Source of the DNA: an uncultured Eubacteriales bacterium
GTDB taxonomy: Bacteria; Bacillota; Clostridia; Oscillospirales; Acutalibacteraceae
Reading direction: 5' to 3'
DNA length: 64,000 nt
Assembly: GCA_934630515.1 (NCBI GenBank)
Contig: CAKTVV010000003.1
Coordinates: 62,001-126,000, forward strand
In this document: piece by piece, positions 7,510 through 15,900 of the stretch
How the letters are laid out: each line of letters begins with the position of its first letter
How positions within the stretch are numbered: the stretch's first letter is position 1
Translations under genes and position numbers: made by a program
Notes under the pieces: model-generated
Seen by the model: only the letters and a program-made list of their open reading frames with translations
Database searches by the model: none
Told to the model about the DNA's origin: nothing

Positions 7510-10500
7510 ACGGATTTCCCTCCTTTCCCGGCGGAGCGGCGTTTCCGCCGCACCGCAAAGCCTGCCGCCAGCAGCAGCGTCATGACACCGCCGCCCGCCG
7601 CCGCATACCGCCATGCAGGCGCAGCGGACGCTATCCGGCTCTCACCGGCGACAAATGCCGCCTGCAGGGGCGTGTTGGTGCGCCTGCCGTTCAGACGGTT
7701 GATGGAGTCCAGATCGTTAAACTTCAGATATACCAGCGATACACTGGCGGTGCGGACGATGGCGTCCTCCCGGTTATTCTCCAGATTGTGATAGACCGGG
7801 TAGTTGAGCGCCGCCGCCTGAATGGTGCCGTCCGGCCGGGTATAGGCGTTGAGCATAGGGGTGATCCTGCCGTCCTGCACCCGTCCCATCGTCTGATGAT
7901 AGGCGGCGGTGACGGGCACCGTGATCCCCACCAGCCGTCCGCCCAGCTGCTCGTCGGTCAGCGGAGTGCCGGCGCCATCCACCAGACGGATGGTGTACAT
8001 CTGCTCCCCATCCACCGTCAGCCAGTTGCCGTAGGTATGCCGCTCCACATCAGCCGGCAGCGCCGCTGCCTCCAGCGTAAAGCCGTGCAGCACCGTTTCA
8101 AAGAAGTCAATGTCGTCTGCATTCAGCTGGGACACCTGCACCCGCACGGTGCCCAGCACCGTCTGCTGCTCGTAAGCGGTGGTGGGCGGCACCTCCGGCT
8201 GGGTCAGCACCCCCTCCACCTCGATCTCGCTTATCCGGGCGCTGGCATACCCCACCACCCGCTGCTCCGGATAGGTCCGGTCATAGGTGCCGTAGGGACG
8301 GGTCACCACCACTGCCACAAAGCGATAGGTACCCGCCGCCTGCGCCTGCGTCAGCGTATAGCTGAGAGTGCGCTGGTTATGGGTATCCCGCTCCACATCC
8401 TGCATATACCGCTCGTTTTCCGCATCATAGTGATAATATTCGCCGCCGGTGGTATATAGGAGGGACTCATTCTTGAACAGGTCCGCATACCGATAGGCGG
8501 CGTAATACTGCACGCCCGCCAGATGATAATTGTATTCATCCGAGCTGGTGACCCGGATTTCCGACAGCTTGGACTCGCCCCCCAGATGGTACACCAGCAC
8601 CTGCCACGGGGTATCGTACTGGAGTAGCTGATAATCCATATCGTATTCGTTCTTCATGGGGATCTTCACCCCGTGGGAGGTGGCGCCCCGGGTGCTGTAG
8701 TCCCCGTCAGTAAGATTCGATGCCGGCTCCTCAAAGACCAACGCCATCGCATCCTTCAGCGTGCCGGTGTTGCCCGTTCCCGGCTCGCCTCTTTCGTTGA
8801 CGGCGGTGCGATTGTCGATGCCCCGTGCCTCGATCTGAAAGGCGTCTGTCGGCTCCTTCCCGGCGATGAGATCCACCGGCTCCGGCGGGGCATCCCCCAC
8901 CCGGTCGCCGTAAGCGCCGATCTCCCCGATGCGCAGACAGGCATACCAGATGTTGGAGATGCGCTGTCCATTCAAAAAGGCGTTCGGCTCCTCCGCCTCG
9001 CTCTTGGTGCCGTCGGGGCAATACAGCTCAAAGCCCACATACTGCCCCTGACGGGCTTCTGCCGCCTGAAACTCCCACTCTTGCCCGGTGACGTCGAATT
9101 TCTCCGCCTGCACCACCCGGTTTTCCTCCGCATACAGGTTGGACAGGCTGGTGCCGACATAAATACGGATCAGGTGCGGCACATAGCCGCTGCCCTCGCC
9201 GGAGCCAGCAAGCGCAAACTGCCGGAGTGCGTAGATGGCATCCAGCTTATAGCTCATTTGGATCCAGTCGCCGTAGGGCGCCGGGAATACCGTGCGGGCG
9301 GCGGTATCGCCGTTCAGACACAGCTTGCCATCGGTGGAGACCGCCAGCACGGTGTCATCCTTCGGCAGCAGCGGCTCCCGCACAGCACCGGAAAAGGGTG
9401 TGATCCCGTTCAGCCGGTTCGGCTCCTGCAGGATCGCCGCCGTGCTCTCCAGCCGCCGCCAGGAACCGGCGGTCGCCTGTGTCCAGCTATTGGCTGCCGT
9501 TTCGGAATACACGCCGATCTCGCCGATACGCAGCGAGCCGTACCAGATGTTGGAGATGCGCTGTCCGTTCAGAAAGGCGTGCGGCTCCTCCGTCTCGTCC
9601 TTTGTGCCGTCGGCGCAGTAGAACTCGAAGCCCACATAGCGTCCCGCCTTGGCGGTGTCCGCTTTGAACTGCCATTGCTCCCCGGTGACATCGAATTTCT
9701 CCGCCTGCACAACCCGGTTCTGCTCGGTGTACAGGTCATCGGGGCTGTCGGCAACATAAATGCGGATGAGATGGGGCGCATACAGGCTGCCCTCGCCGGA
9801 GGATGCCACCACAAACTCCTGCAGCTCATACGATCGTCCCAGATCGTAGGTCAGCGGCAGCCAATCGCCCCAAGGAGCGGTAAAGATCGTACTGGCGGCG
9901 CCGTTCTGACACAGCTTACCGTCGGTGGAGGTCTCCAGCACGGTATTATCCTTGGGGATCCACGGATTTTCGCCCCAGGTGGGGGTCACCCCCGCCAGCA
10001 GGTTCGGACGCTGCAGCACAGGGGCATCGTCGGTCAGCCGCATCCAGCTGCCTTTGGCAGCTTGGCTCCACTCCTCCTGCGCCGGTTTTTCTGCATAAGC
10101 ACCCAGCTCCCCTAACCGGCGGGTGTCGTACCAGGGACCAATCCCGAAGCCCTCAGAATCATTCCCCCAGGCACAACCCGCCGGAGTATACAGCCGGAAA
10201 CCCACATACTGCGCCGACACCGCCTGCGCCGCCCGCAGCAGCACGTTCCGCTCGGTCGCCGCTAAGCCTTTTCGTTCCGCCACCTTATGGCTGTCGCTAT
10301 ACAGCGTATCCCGGTCGGTGCCGGCATACACCTGCACCCAGCACTCCCGCAGCCCGGCAATGTCGCCGCCGCAGGAGCCAAGCAGAAACTCCCGCACCGT
10401 CTGCACGGCCCCCATATCGAAGGTGAACTGCCGCCAATCGCCGGAGCCCTGTCCGGCGCCAAACAGCTCAAAGCCCACAAAATCGCCGGAGCCGTTGACG

Positions 10501-11354
10501 CTCAGCTGTCCGTCGGTCAGCAGCGCCATATCCGTTCCGTCCTTTGTCGTCCAAGGAGCGGCAACGTTATACGGATTGCCGGTGGGTGTCAGACCCGCCA
10601 GCAGGTTATTTCCCGGAGCGGCGGTCACTGCCCGGTAGCTGCCCACCTCGGCATCGTTCCACTCCTCCTGCGCCACATACACGCCGATTTCGCCAATACG
10701 CAGCGAGCCGTACCAGATGTTGGAGATGCGCTGCCCGTTCAAAAAGGCGTTTGGCTCCTCCGTTTCATCCTTTGTGCCGTCGACGCAGTAGAATTCAAAG
10801 CCCACATAGCGTCCCGCCTTGGCGGTGTCCGCTTTGAACTGCCACTGTTCCCCAGTGACATCGAATTTCTCCGCCTGCACCACCCGGTTCTGTTCGGTGT
10901 ACAGGTCATCGGGGCTGTCGGCAACATAAATGCGGATGAGATGGGGCGCATACAGGCTGCCCTCGCCGGAGGACGCCACCACAAACTCCTGCAGCTCATA
11001 CGATCGTCCCAGATCGTAGGTCAGCGGCAGCCAATCGCCCCACGGCGCTGTGAAGATCGTGCGGGCGACGGTATCGCCGCCTTGGCACAGCTTACCGTCG
11101 GTGGAGGTCTCCAGGACGGTATTATCCTTGGGCAACCACGGATTCTCGCCCCAGGTGGGAGTCACCCCCGCCAGCAGGTTCGGACGCTGCAACACTGCGG
11201 CGCCCTCGTCCAACTGCGCCCAACTGCCTTTCGTTGCCGCTGTCCATTGCACCGACTGCGCCTGCGCCAGCACCAGTCCGGCAGGCAGCATAGACAACAG
11301 CAGCGCAGCAATCAGCACCGCAGCAATGCAGCGACTTTTGCGGCTAATCGTCAT
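7506..11354 (-). CDS. Large surface protein with repeated discoidin-like modules and C-terminal membrane anchor
   Basis: 1282 aa. Signal peptide (residues about 8-31, cleaved near AQAQS). Four modules of about 190 residues follow (about 45-230, 231-423, 424-621, 622-815), each with a core like DTVLxxSTDGKLC, the DLGRSYELQEFVVASSGEG strand and ending in RxGEIGVY; these look like galactose-binding-fold (F5/8C-like) glycan-binding units. Modules 1 and 3 are almost identical. Residues about 816-1040 hold a fifth, divergent unit, then a beta-rich region, a membrane helix near residue 1255 and the tail RRKRR. No catalytic domain was recognised. It is first of a two-gene operon with the GH26-like enzyme and faces an AraC regulator. 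Role inferred: capture of polysaccharide at the cell surface. Confidence 0.75.
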   Translation of the reverse strand: MTISRKSRCIAAVLIAALLLSMLPAGLVLAQAQSVQWTAATKGSWAQLDEGAAVLQRPNLLAGVTPTWGENPWLPKDNTVLETSTDGKLCQGGDTVARTIFTAPWGDWLPLTYDLGRSYELQEFVVASSGEGSLYAPHLIRIYVADSPDDLYTEQNRVVQAEKFDVTGEQWQFKADTAKAGRYVGFEFYCVDGTKDETEEPNAFLNGQRISNIWYGSLRIGEIGVYVAQEEWNDAEVGSYRAVTAAPGNNLLAGLTPTGNPYNVAAPWTTKDGTDMALLTDGQLSVNGSGDFVGFELFGAGQGSGDWRQFTFDMGAVQTVREFLLGSCGGDIAGLRECWVQVYAGTDRDTLYSDSHKVAERKGLAATERNVLLRAAQAVSAQYVGFRLYTPAGCAWGNDSEGFGIGPWYDTRRLGELGAYAEKPAQEEWSQAAKGSWMRLTDDAPVLQRPNLLAGVTPTWGENPWIPKDNTVLETSTDGKLCQNGAASTIFTAPWGDWLPLTYDLGRSYELQEFVVASSGEGSLYAPHLIRIYVADSPDDLYTEQNRVVQAEKFDVTGEQWQFKADTAKAGRYVGFEFYCADGTKDETEEPHAFLNGQRISNIWYGSLRIGEIGVYSETAANSWTQATAGSWRRLESTAAILQEPNRLNGITPFSGAVREPLLPKDDTVLAVSTDGKLCLNGDTAARTVFPAPYGDWIQMSYKLDAIYALRQFALAGSGEGSGYVPHLIRIYVGTSLSNLYAEENRVVQAEKFDVTGQEWEFQAAEARQGQYVGFELYCPDGTKSEAEEPNAFLNGQRISNIWYACLRIGEIGAYGDRVGDAPPEPVDLIAGKEPTDAFQIEARGIDNRTAVNERGEPGTGNTGTLKDAMALVFEEPASNLTDGDYSTRGATSHGVKIPMKNEYDMDYQLLQYDTPWQVLVYHLGGESKLSEIRVTSSDEYNYHLAGVQYYAAYRYADLFKNESLLYTTGGEYYHYDAENERYMQDVERDTHNQRTLSYTLTQAQAAGTYRFVAVVVTRPYGTYDRTYPEQRVVGYASARISEIEVEGVLTQPEVPPTTAYEQQTVLGTVRVQVSQLNADDIDFFETVLHGFTLEAAALPADVERHTYGNWLTVDGEQMYTIRLVDGAGTPLTDEQLGGRLVGITVPVTAAYHQTMGRVQDGRITPMLNAYTRPDGTIQAAALNYPVYHNLENNREDAIVRTASVSLVYLKFNDLDSINRLNGRRTNTPLQAAFVAGESRIASAAPAWRYAAAGGGVMTLLLAAGFAVRRKRRSAGKGGKSV
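9511..10020 (-). repeat. Internal repeat copy, module 3 of the large surface protein
   Basis: This 0.5-kb stretch matches 10681-11196 at an offset of 1170 bases with scattered third-position changes and one short length difference near 9890. By eye the identity is well above 90%. It encodes the third discoidin-like module. Confidence 0.85.
10681..11196 (-). repeat. Internal repeat copy, module 1 of the large surface protein
   Basis: Near-identical partner of 9511-10020; it encodes the first discoidin-like module. The related modules 2 and 4 have diverged far more, so this pair was made or homogenised recently. Confidence 0.85.
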
Positions 11355-11409
11355 ACTCTCTCCCTACTTTCTGTCAAATTCGGACTAATCGTTTGCAACA
11401 ACGACCCTT

Positions 11410-11429
11410 ACACGCTCATTATAGCGTGT
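11410..11429 (-). promoter_or_regulatory. -10 box inside a perfect inverted repeat before the surface-protein operon
   Basis: ACACGCT (11410-11416) and AGCGTGT (11423-11429) form a perfect 7-bp inverted repeat with a 6-base spacer. On the minus strand the spacer and edge form TATAAT (11423-11418). No -35 hexamer is present at the right distance (AGGAAA), so the promoter probably needs an activator or is blocked by a protein on the repeat. The AraC regulator encoded next door is a candidate. Confidence 0.6.
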
Positions 11430-11486
11430 CGGTACACCGATTTCCTCTCTGTTCTACGAAAATTATTGCATTTTTTCCGATTACTC

Positions 11487-11515
11487 TTGAAAAATCGAAA
11501 AAATAACGGTATGAT
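11487..11515 (+). promoter_or_regulatory. Promoter of the AraC regulator gene
   Basis: TTGAAA (11487-11492), 17 bases, TATGAT (11510-11515), 33 bases before the start codon at 11549. Confidence 0.7.
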
Positions 11516-11548
11516 AAGCATAAATCTCACAAAAAGGGGACAATCAGT

Positions 11549-12379
11549 ATGGCAAAAGCAGTGGATCTGCCCATATACTCCCAAGAGGAATTCCTACTTA
11601 ACGACGGCATCGTCAACGCCTCGCCCCGGGTAGCAAAAACAGCGGTGGAGACCCATTCCCACGAGTTTTTTGAGATCGAATACATCTACCGGGGCAAGGG
11701 GATACATCATCTGAACGGCCGGGACTTTCCGCTGCATCCGGGCGCCGCCTATCTGCTGACCCCGGCGGATGTCCACTCTCTGGAGGTGGAGGAGCCGCTG
11801 CAGATCTTCAATGTGCAGTTTTCCGAGGGCTTGTTCCACGGCAATCCGCTGGGCATGGATCTGCTGCAGGCGCAGGGGGTGCAGCTATATCTGACCGCTC
11901 GGGAGGAGGAGACCATCCAGCCCCTTTATTTTCAGGTGATGGAGGAGGCGCAGAACCGCCTGCCCTTTTCCACCCCTTACATCCAAGGACTGACCCAGTG
12001 CATTCTCATTCTGCTGCTGCGCAAGGTGGACTCCCGCAATCTGCAAAAAGCCCCCAACTCCATTCAGGAAGCGCTGATGTTCATTCACCGCCACTTTCGG
12101 GAGCCGCTGACTCTGGACACCATCGCCGCTGTCGCCGGTTTGAGTCCCCATTATTTCTGTCAGGTATTCCACAACGCCACCGGCGTCACCGTCACCCGCT
12201 ATCTCAACAATCTCCGGGCGCAGTATGCCCGCAATCTGCTGGTAACGGAAAACCGCAGCATCACCGACGTGTGCTTTGAAAGCGGTTTCGGCTCCTTTGC
12301 CAGTTTTTCCCGTGCCTTTCGGGAATATCATCACACCACACCCCTGCAGATCCGCAAGGCAGGAAAGCGACAGGTGTAG
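11549..12379 (+). CDS. AraC-family regulator with cupin sensor domain
   Basis: 276 aa. The N-terminal half is a cupin (AraC_binding type) with THSHEFFEIEYIYRGKG and the later metal/ligand turn LLTPADVHSLEV; such domains bind a sugar or other small molecule. The C-terminal half (about 170-270) has two helix-turn-helix units of the AraC type: TLDTIAAVAGLSPHYFCQVF, then ITDVCFESGFGSFASFSRAF. It starts after AAAGGGGACA. It is divergent from the surface-protein/GH26-like operon and is the obvious local regulator of it; the effector is not known. Confidence 0.9.
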   Translation: MAKAVDLPIYSQEEFLLNDGIVNASPRVAKTAVETHSHEFFEIEYIYRGKGIHHLNGRDFPLHPGAAYLLTPADVHSLEVEEPLQIFNVQFSEGLFHGNPLGMDLLQAQGVQLYLTAREEETIQPLYFQVMEEAQNRLPFSTPYIQGLTQCILILLLRKVDSRNLQKAPNSIQEALMFIHRHFREPLTLDTIAAVAGLSPHYFCQVFHNATGVTVTRYLNNLRAQYARNLLVTENRSITDVCFESGFGSFASFSRAFREYHHTTPLQIRKAGKRQV

Positions 12380-12395
12380 GCGCCGGTCCGCAGGC

Positions 12396-12436
12396 ACAAA
12401 AAAGAACCCTTGTCCGCCAAGCGGGCAAGGGTTCTT
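12396..12436 (-). terminator. Terminator of the YbjN-like gene
   Basis: Stem of about 15 pairs, AAGAACCCTTG with CAAGGGTTCTT (12402-12436), followed on the minus strand by TTTTTTG. It also separates the convergent AraC gene, but lacks a T-run on the plus strand. Confidence 0.85.
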
Positions 12437-12456
12437 CCAATAGAAACGGCGATCGA

Positions 12457-12870
12457 TCAAGTGAAACGGGCAGCCATCAGGATCGGATACGCATCGTCCA
12501 CGATGTTCACCATCCGGCGCACCAGCGCCAGGCACTCCTGTCCCACCGTCTGCGGATCGATGATGGCATCCAGCTCCGCACGGGTATCCCGGTCGGTGTC
12601 CACATAGAACTTCACCCAGCGGTATTTGCTGTTCAGCTGGTTGCAGCAAAGCAAGCCGGCCGCCTGCTTATCCTCGGAGAAATTGCAGATCTCCCAGCAT
12701 GCCAGCTGTACCAGACCCTCTCCGTCCTTATCGAAAAAGACGAAGATCGGGATCGTTTTGAGATTATCGCCGCTGTAGGTCACACTGACGGTAAACTCGC
12801 CCTTATCCTGATACTTGATCCCCTGCTGCTCCATATAGGCCATGAATGCCTGCTTATACGAAAATGCCAT
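12457..12870 (-). CDS. YbjN-domain protein
   Basis: 137 aa from MAFSYKQ; the upstream in-frame ATG was rejected because AGGAGGTTGAGAAT lies right before the chosen one. No signal peptide or membrane segment. The alpha/beta pattern, with VSVTYSGDNLKTIPIFVFFDKDGEGLVQL and KYRWVKFYVDTDRDTRAELDA, fits the YbjN/CesT-like fold (type III secretion chaperone-like). Molecular function of Gram-positive members is not established. It has its own promoter and terminator, so it is a single-gene unit lying after the ClpFtsH-like gene. Confidence 0.65.
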   Translation of the reverse strand: MAFSYKQAFMAYMEQQGIKYQDKGEFTVSVTYSGDNLKTIPIFVFFDKDGEGLVQLACWEICNFSEDKQAAGLLCCNQLNSKYRWVKFYVDTDRDTRAELDAIIDPQTVGQECLALVRRMVNIVDDAYPILMAARFT

Positions 12871-12899
12871 ATTCTCAACCTCCTGCTGCAATTTTCTTC

Positions 12900-12928
12900 A
12901 GTATACCACAAAAAACGCTCCTGTGCAA
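12900..12928 (-). promoter_or_regulatory. Promoter of the YbjN-like gene
   Basis: Minus-strand TTGCAC (12928-12923), 17 bases, TATACT (12905-12900), 30 bases before the start codon. Confidence 0.75.
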
Positions 12929-12955
12929 GTCCCATTACCGGCATTTTTAAGCGTT
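12908..12955 (-). terminator. Possible weak terminator at the end of the capsule operon
   Basis: AACGCTT at the stop codon (12955-12949) can pair with GAGCGTT (12920-12914), followed by TTTTTTG on the minus strand. The stem is only 7 pairs with a loop of about 28 bases, so termination may be partial. The -35 box of the YbjN gene lies inside the loop. Confidence 0.4.
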
Positions 12956-15900
12956 CAATCCAGCGTCTCCCCACGGAATACCCGGTCGATCTCCTCGCCG
13001 GTCAGGTGGTTTTTCACCAGCAGCACCGACACCATCCGATCCAGCGTATCCCGGTTTTCGGTCAGCAGCCGCACCGCCTGCTCCATCTGCTCGGTCAGGA
13101 TCCCATTGACGGCGCCCCGCACCTGCAGCGCCAGCTCGCTCCCCTGCAGCGCCTGCCGGCTGATGGTCGCCAGACCGAACTGGCTGTCCATCCCGTAGCT
13201 GCAGATCAGCTGCTCCGCCAAGCGGGTCGCTGCATCCAGATCGCCGGAGGCGCCGGTGGAGAGTCCCTCCTCCGCCCCGTAACAAACGATCTCCGCCGCA
13301 CGGCCGCCCAGCGAGGTGCGGATACGGGACAGCAGCTCACTGCGGGTATACAGAGCTTTTCCCTCCTGATTTTCGTGCTGCATATAGCCGCCATGATCGC
13401 CCCGTGCCACGATCGTCAGATAGGAGGGCTTCTCGCCGCTCTGCCAGCACAAAAAGGCATGACCCGTTTCATGGCGAGCCACCCGCTCCAGCAGCTCCCG
13501 GCTCCACGGCTTTGCCTCGCCGCTCTGGTGGGTCTCAAACGCCTCCTCCAGCAGCGCATCGGTGACCGCACTTTCCCCGCTGCGCAGCGCCGCCCGCAGC
13601 GCCATCTCCAGCACCGACTCCAGCGCCGCCAGGCTCATGCCGGTGGACCGCATCGCCAGATTATCCACCTGTCCGTCGGACAGCGTGAACGCCGGATTCT
13701 TCTGCATCTGCATCCGAATGTAGCGCACCCGATCCTCCTGATCCGGCAGATCGATGCACACCCGACGGTCAAACCGCCGCACCAGAGCGGGATCCAGACT
13801 CTTCTCCCGTCCCGGCTCCACCTCGTAATTGGTCGCCGCCAGCACAAACACCGGCTTCGTCGGATCGCTCTTAAAGCCGTCCATCTCCGTCAGAAACGCC
13901 GTCAGCGTTGCATCCACCCCATCGGCGGCACCCCGGCGCTCCCGGCCAATGGCATCGATCTCATCCACGAACAAAATGGACGGTGCATACCGCCGGGCCG
14001 TGCGGAACAGCTCATGCACCTTTTCCGCACCCTCGCCGACGTATTTCTTCACAAACTGGTTGCCCTCGGCGGCAATGAACGTCACGCCGGATTCGCATGC
14101 CATCGCCTTCGCCAGCATGGTCTTACCGGTGCCGGGCGGGCCATACAGCAGCACCCCACGGGGCGGCCGCACACCGGTACCCAGATACTTTTTCGGGTCC
14201 TTCAGATATTCCACAAAGTATTGCAGCTCACCCTTGGCATCCTTAGCGCCGATGACCTGATCGAACCGCACATCGGGGCGGGAGACCTGACTCAGCACGT
14301 TCTTGGCATCCTCCGGATCCACCGCCGTCTCCAGCCGGAAATCGAACAGACGAATCTCCGCCTGCACCCCATCCTCGGAGACCTGCTGCGCCGTATCGAA
14401 CACCACGATCTTATTGGCACGGGCCAGCGTACGCATGCTCTCCTGCTGATGCAGCTGCACACAGATGCGGCGCATGGCATCGGCAAAGGGCTCCGTGGTA
14501 TCCTCCAGCAGGATCGTCCCCCGCACGCCGATCCGCCGGTACGACAGACGTTCCTCGGCATTCAGATGCACTGCGGGCGTCTCCAGTATGTAGGTGGGCA
14601 GATCGCTCATATTCTCCCGCACATACCGCAGCACATCCCGTGCCTCCGACGCCGCATCCTCGATATTCAGATACGCCGCCCGGTCGCTCCGCAGTCCCTG
14701 GGTCGGATCCAGCAGCACCATCTTCACATCCTGCGTACGCAGCACCTTCTGCGCCTGCTCCAGCGTGGCCGCTCCGGCAAACCGGCAGCAGTCGGTCAGC
14801 GTCCGGCACCGCTCGACCGTCTCCTGAGCCGCCAGCACCAGCACACAGGGCTTCGCATTGCTTTCAAACAGGCTGCGGGTCTCCGACGCCTCCGGCAGAT
14901 CCACCGCCAGCCGGATCTTGCGTATCCGCCCGGTAAAATCGCCGCCCTTTTCCGATGAGACCAGCCGCAGCAGCTCATACAGCTCGCCGTTAAAGAAGCT
15001 CGCTGCCCGCCCACGGATCGTGCGGGCATCGGCGGCCCCTCCCTCTGCAAACAGCACCGAGGTGAACACCGCCTCGTCGCACTGCACGGCAATGCCCAGC
15101 TTCGCCTCCAGATTGACAGCGTGACGCAGGATCTCCCGCTTGGCGATCTCCCGCAGGTCGTGCGCCTCCACATGATTGAACATCACCACATTTCCGGAGG
15201 CAAACCGGGAACAGATCGCCCCCGGGAAGAACGAGGCGCCCGTGTGGGGATCTTTATCCTTTTCCAGCGCCTTGAGGATCACCTTCCGGGACACGCAGGA
15301 ATACTCCCGGGTTTCCCCCTCCAGATACAGAGAACGCCCCGCATTGGTGGTAAAGATGAGGATCGCATCCTTGAAGGGCACCTCCTCCTCCGAGAAATTG
15401 TCCTGCAGCCGCCCGGCGTCCAATATCTGCAAAAACAGGTGGATCACGTTGACGTTGGCTTTTTCGATCTCATCGAACAGCAGCACGCACCGGGGATTCT
15501 CCGCCACAAAGCCGGTCACCACGCCGGGCTTGGCACCCTTGTACACCTTATTGGTGCCGGCAAACATCAGATTGGCTTCCTTATCCGAATATTCGCTCAT
15601 ATCGAAGCGCTTGAAGGGGAGCTGCAGTGTCCGGGCAGCCTCCTCCGCCAAAAAGGTCTTGCCCACGCCGGGAGGGCCGGCGAACAAAAACGTCGCCAGC
15701 GGGCGCACACGGGTATGATCCGTCAGCGCCATCAGCTCCGCCTGAAAATATCCGGAGGTCAGCACGTCGATGGCATGCCCCTGCCCGTATACCGCCTTGC
15801 GCAGGGTCTTTTCCACCTCCTGCACCCGGGCGGTCAGCTCAGCGACCCCCCATTTTTCCTCCGGCTCCCGGGGCGGCTGCGGCCGCTTGGGCTCCCGGAC

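Noticed and set aside
5275..7791. Plus-strand open frame of 838 codons opposite the GH26-like gene
   Set aside because: The minus-strand reading has a signal peptide, catalytic motifs and a membrane anchor; the plus-strand reading has none.
8911..11213. Regular repeats that might be taken for a repeat array or mobile element
   Set aside because: They are in-frame protein modules of about 190 codons within one gene, not short spaced repeats and not flanked by target duplications.
12402..12436. Terminator for the plus-strand AraC gene
   Set aside because: The stem is strong but the T-run is only on the minus-strand side, so it was assigned to the YbjN-like gene.
13006..14958. Plus-strand open frame of 650 codons opposite the Clp/FtsH fusion
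   Set aside because: It would destroy the clear AAA and M41 reading, and has His/Arg/Gln-rich antisense composition.
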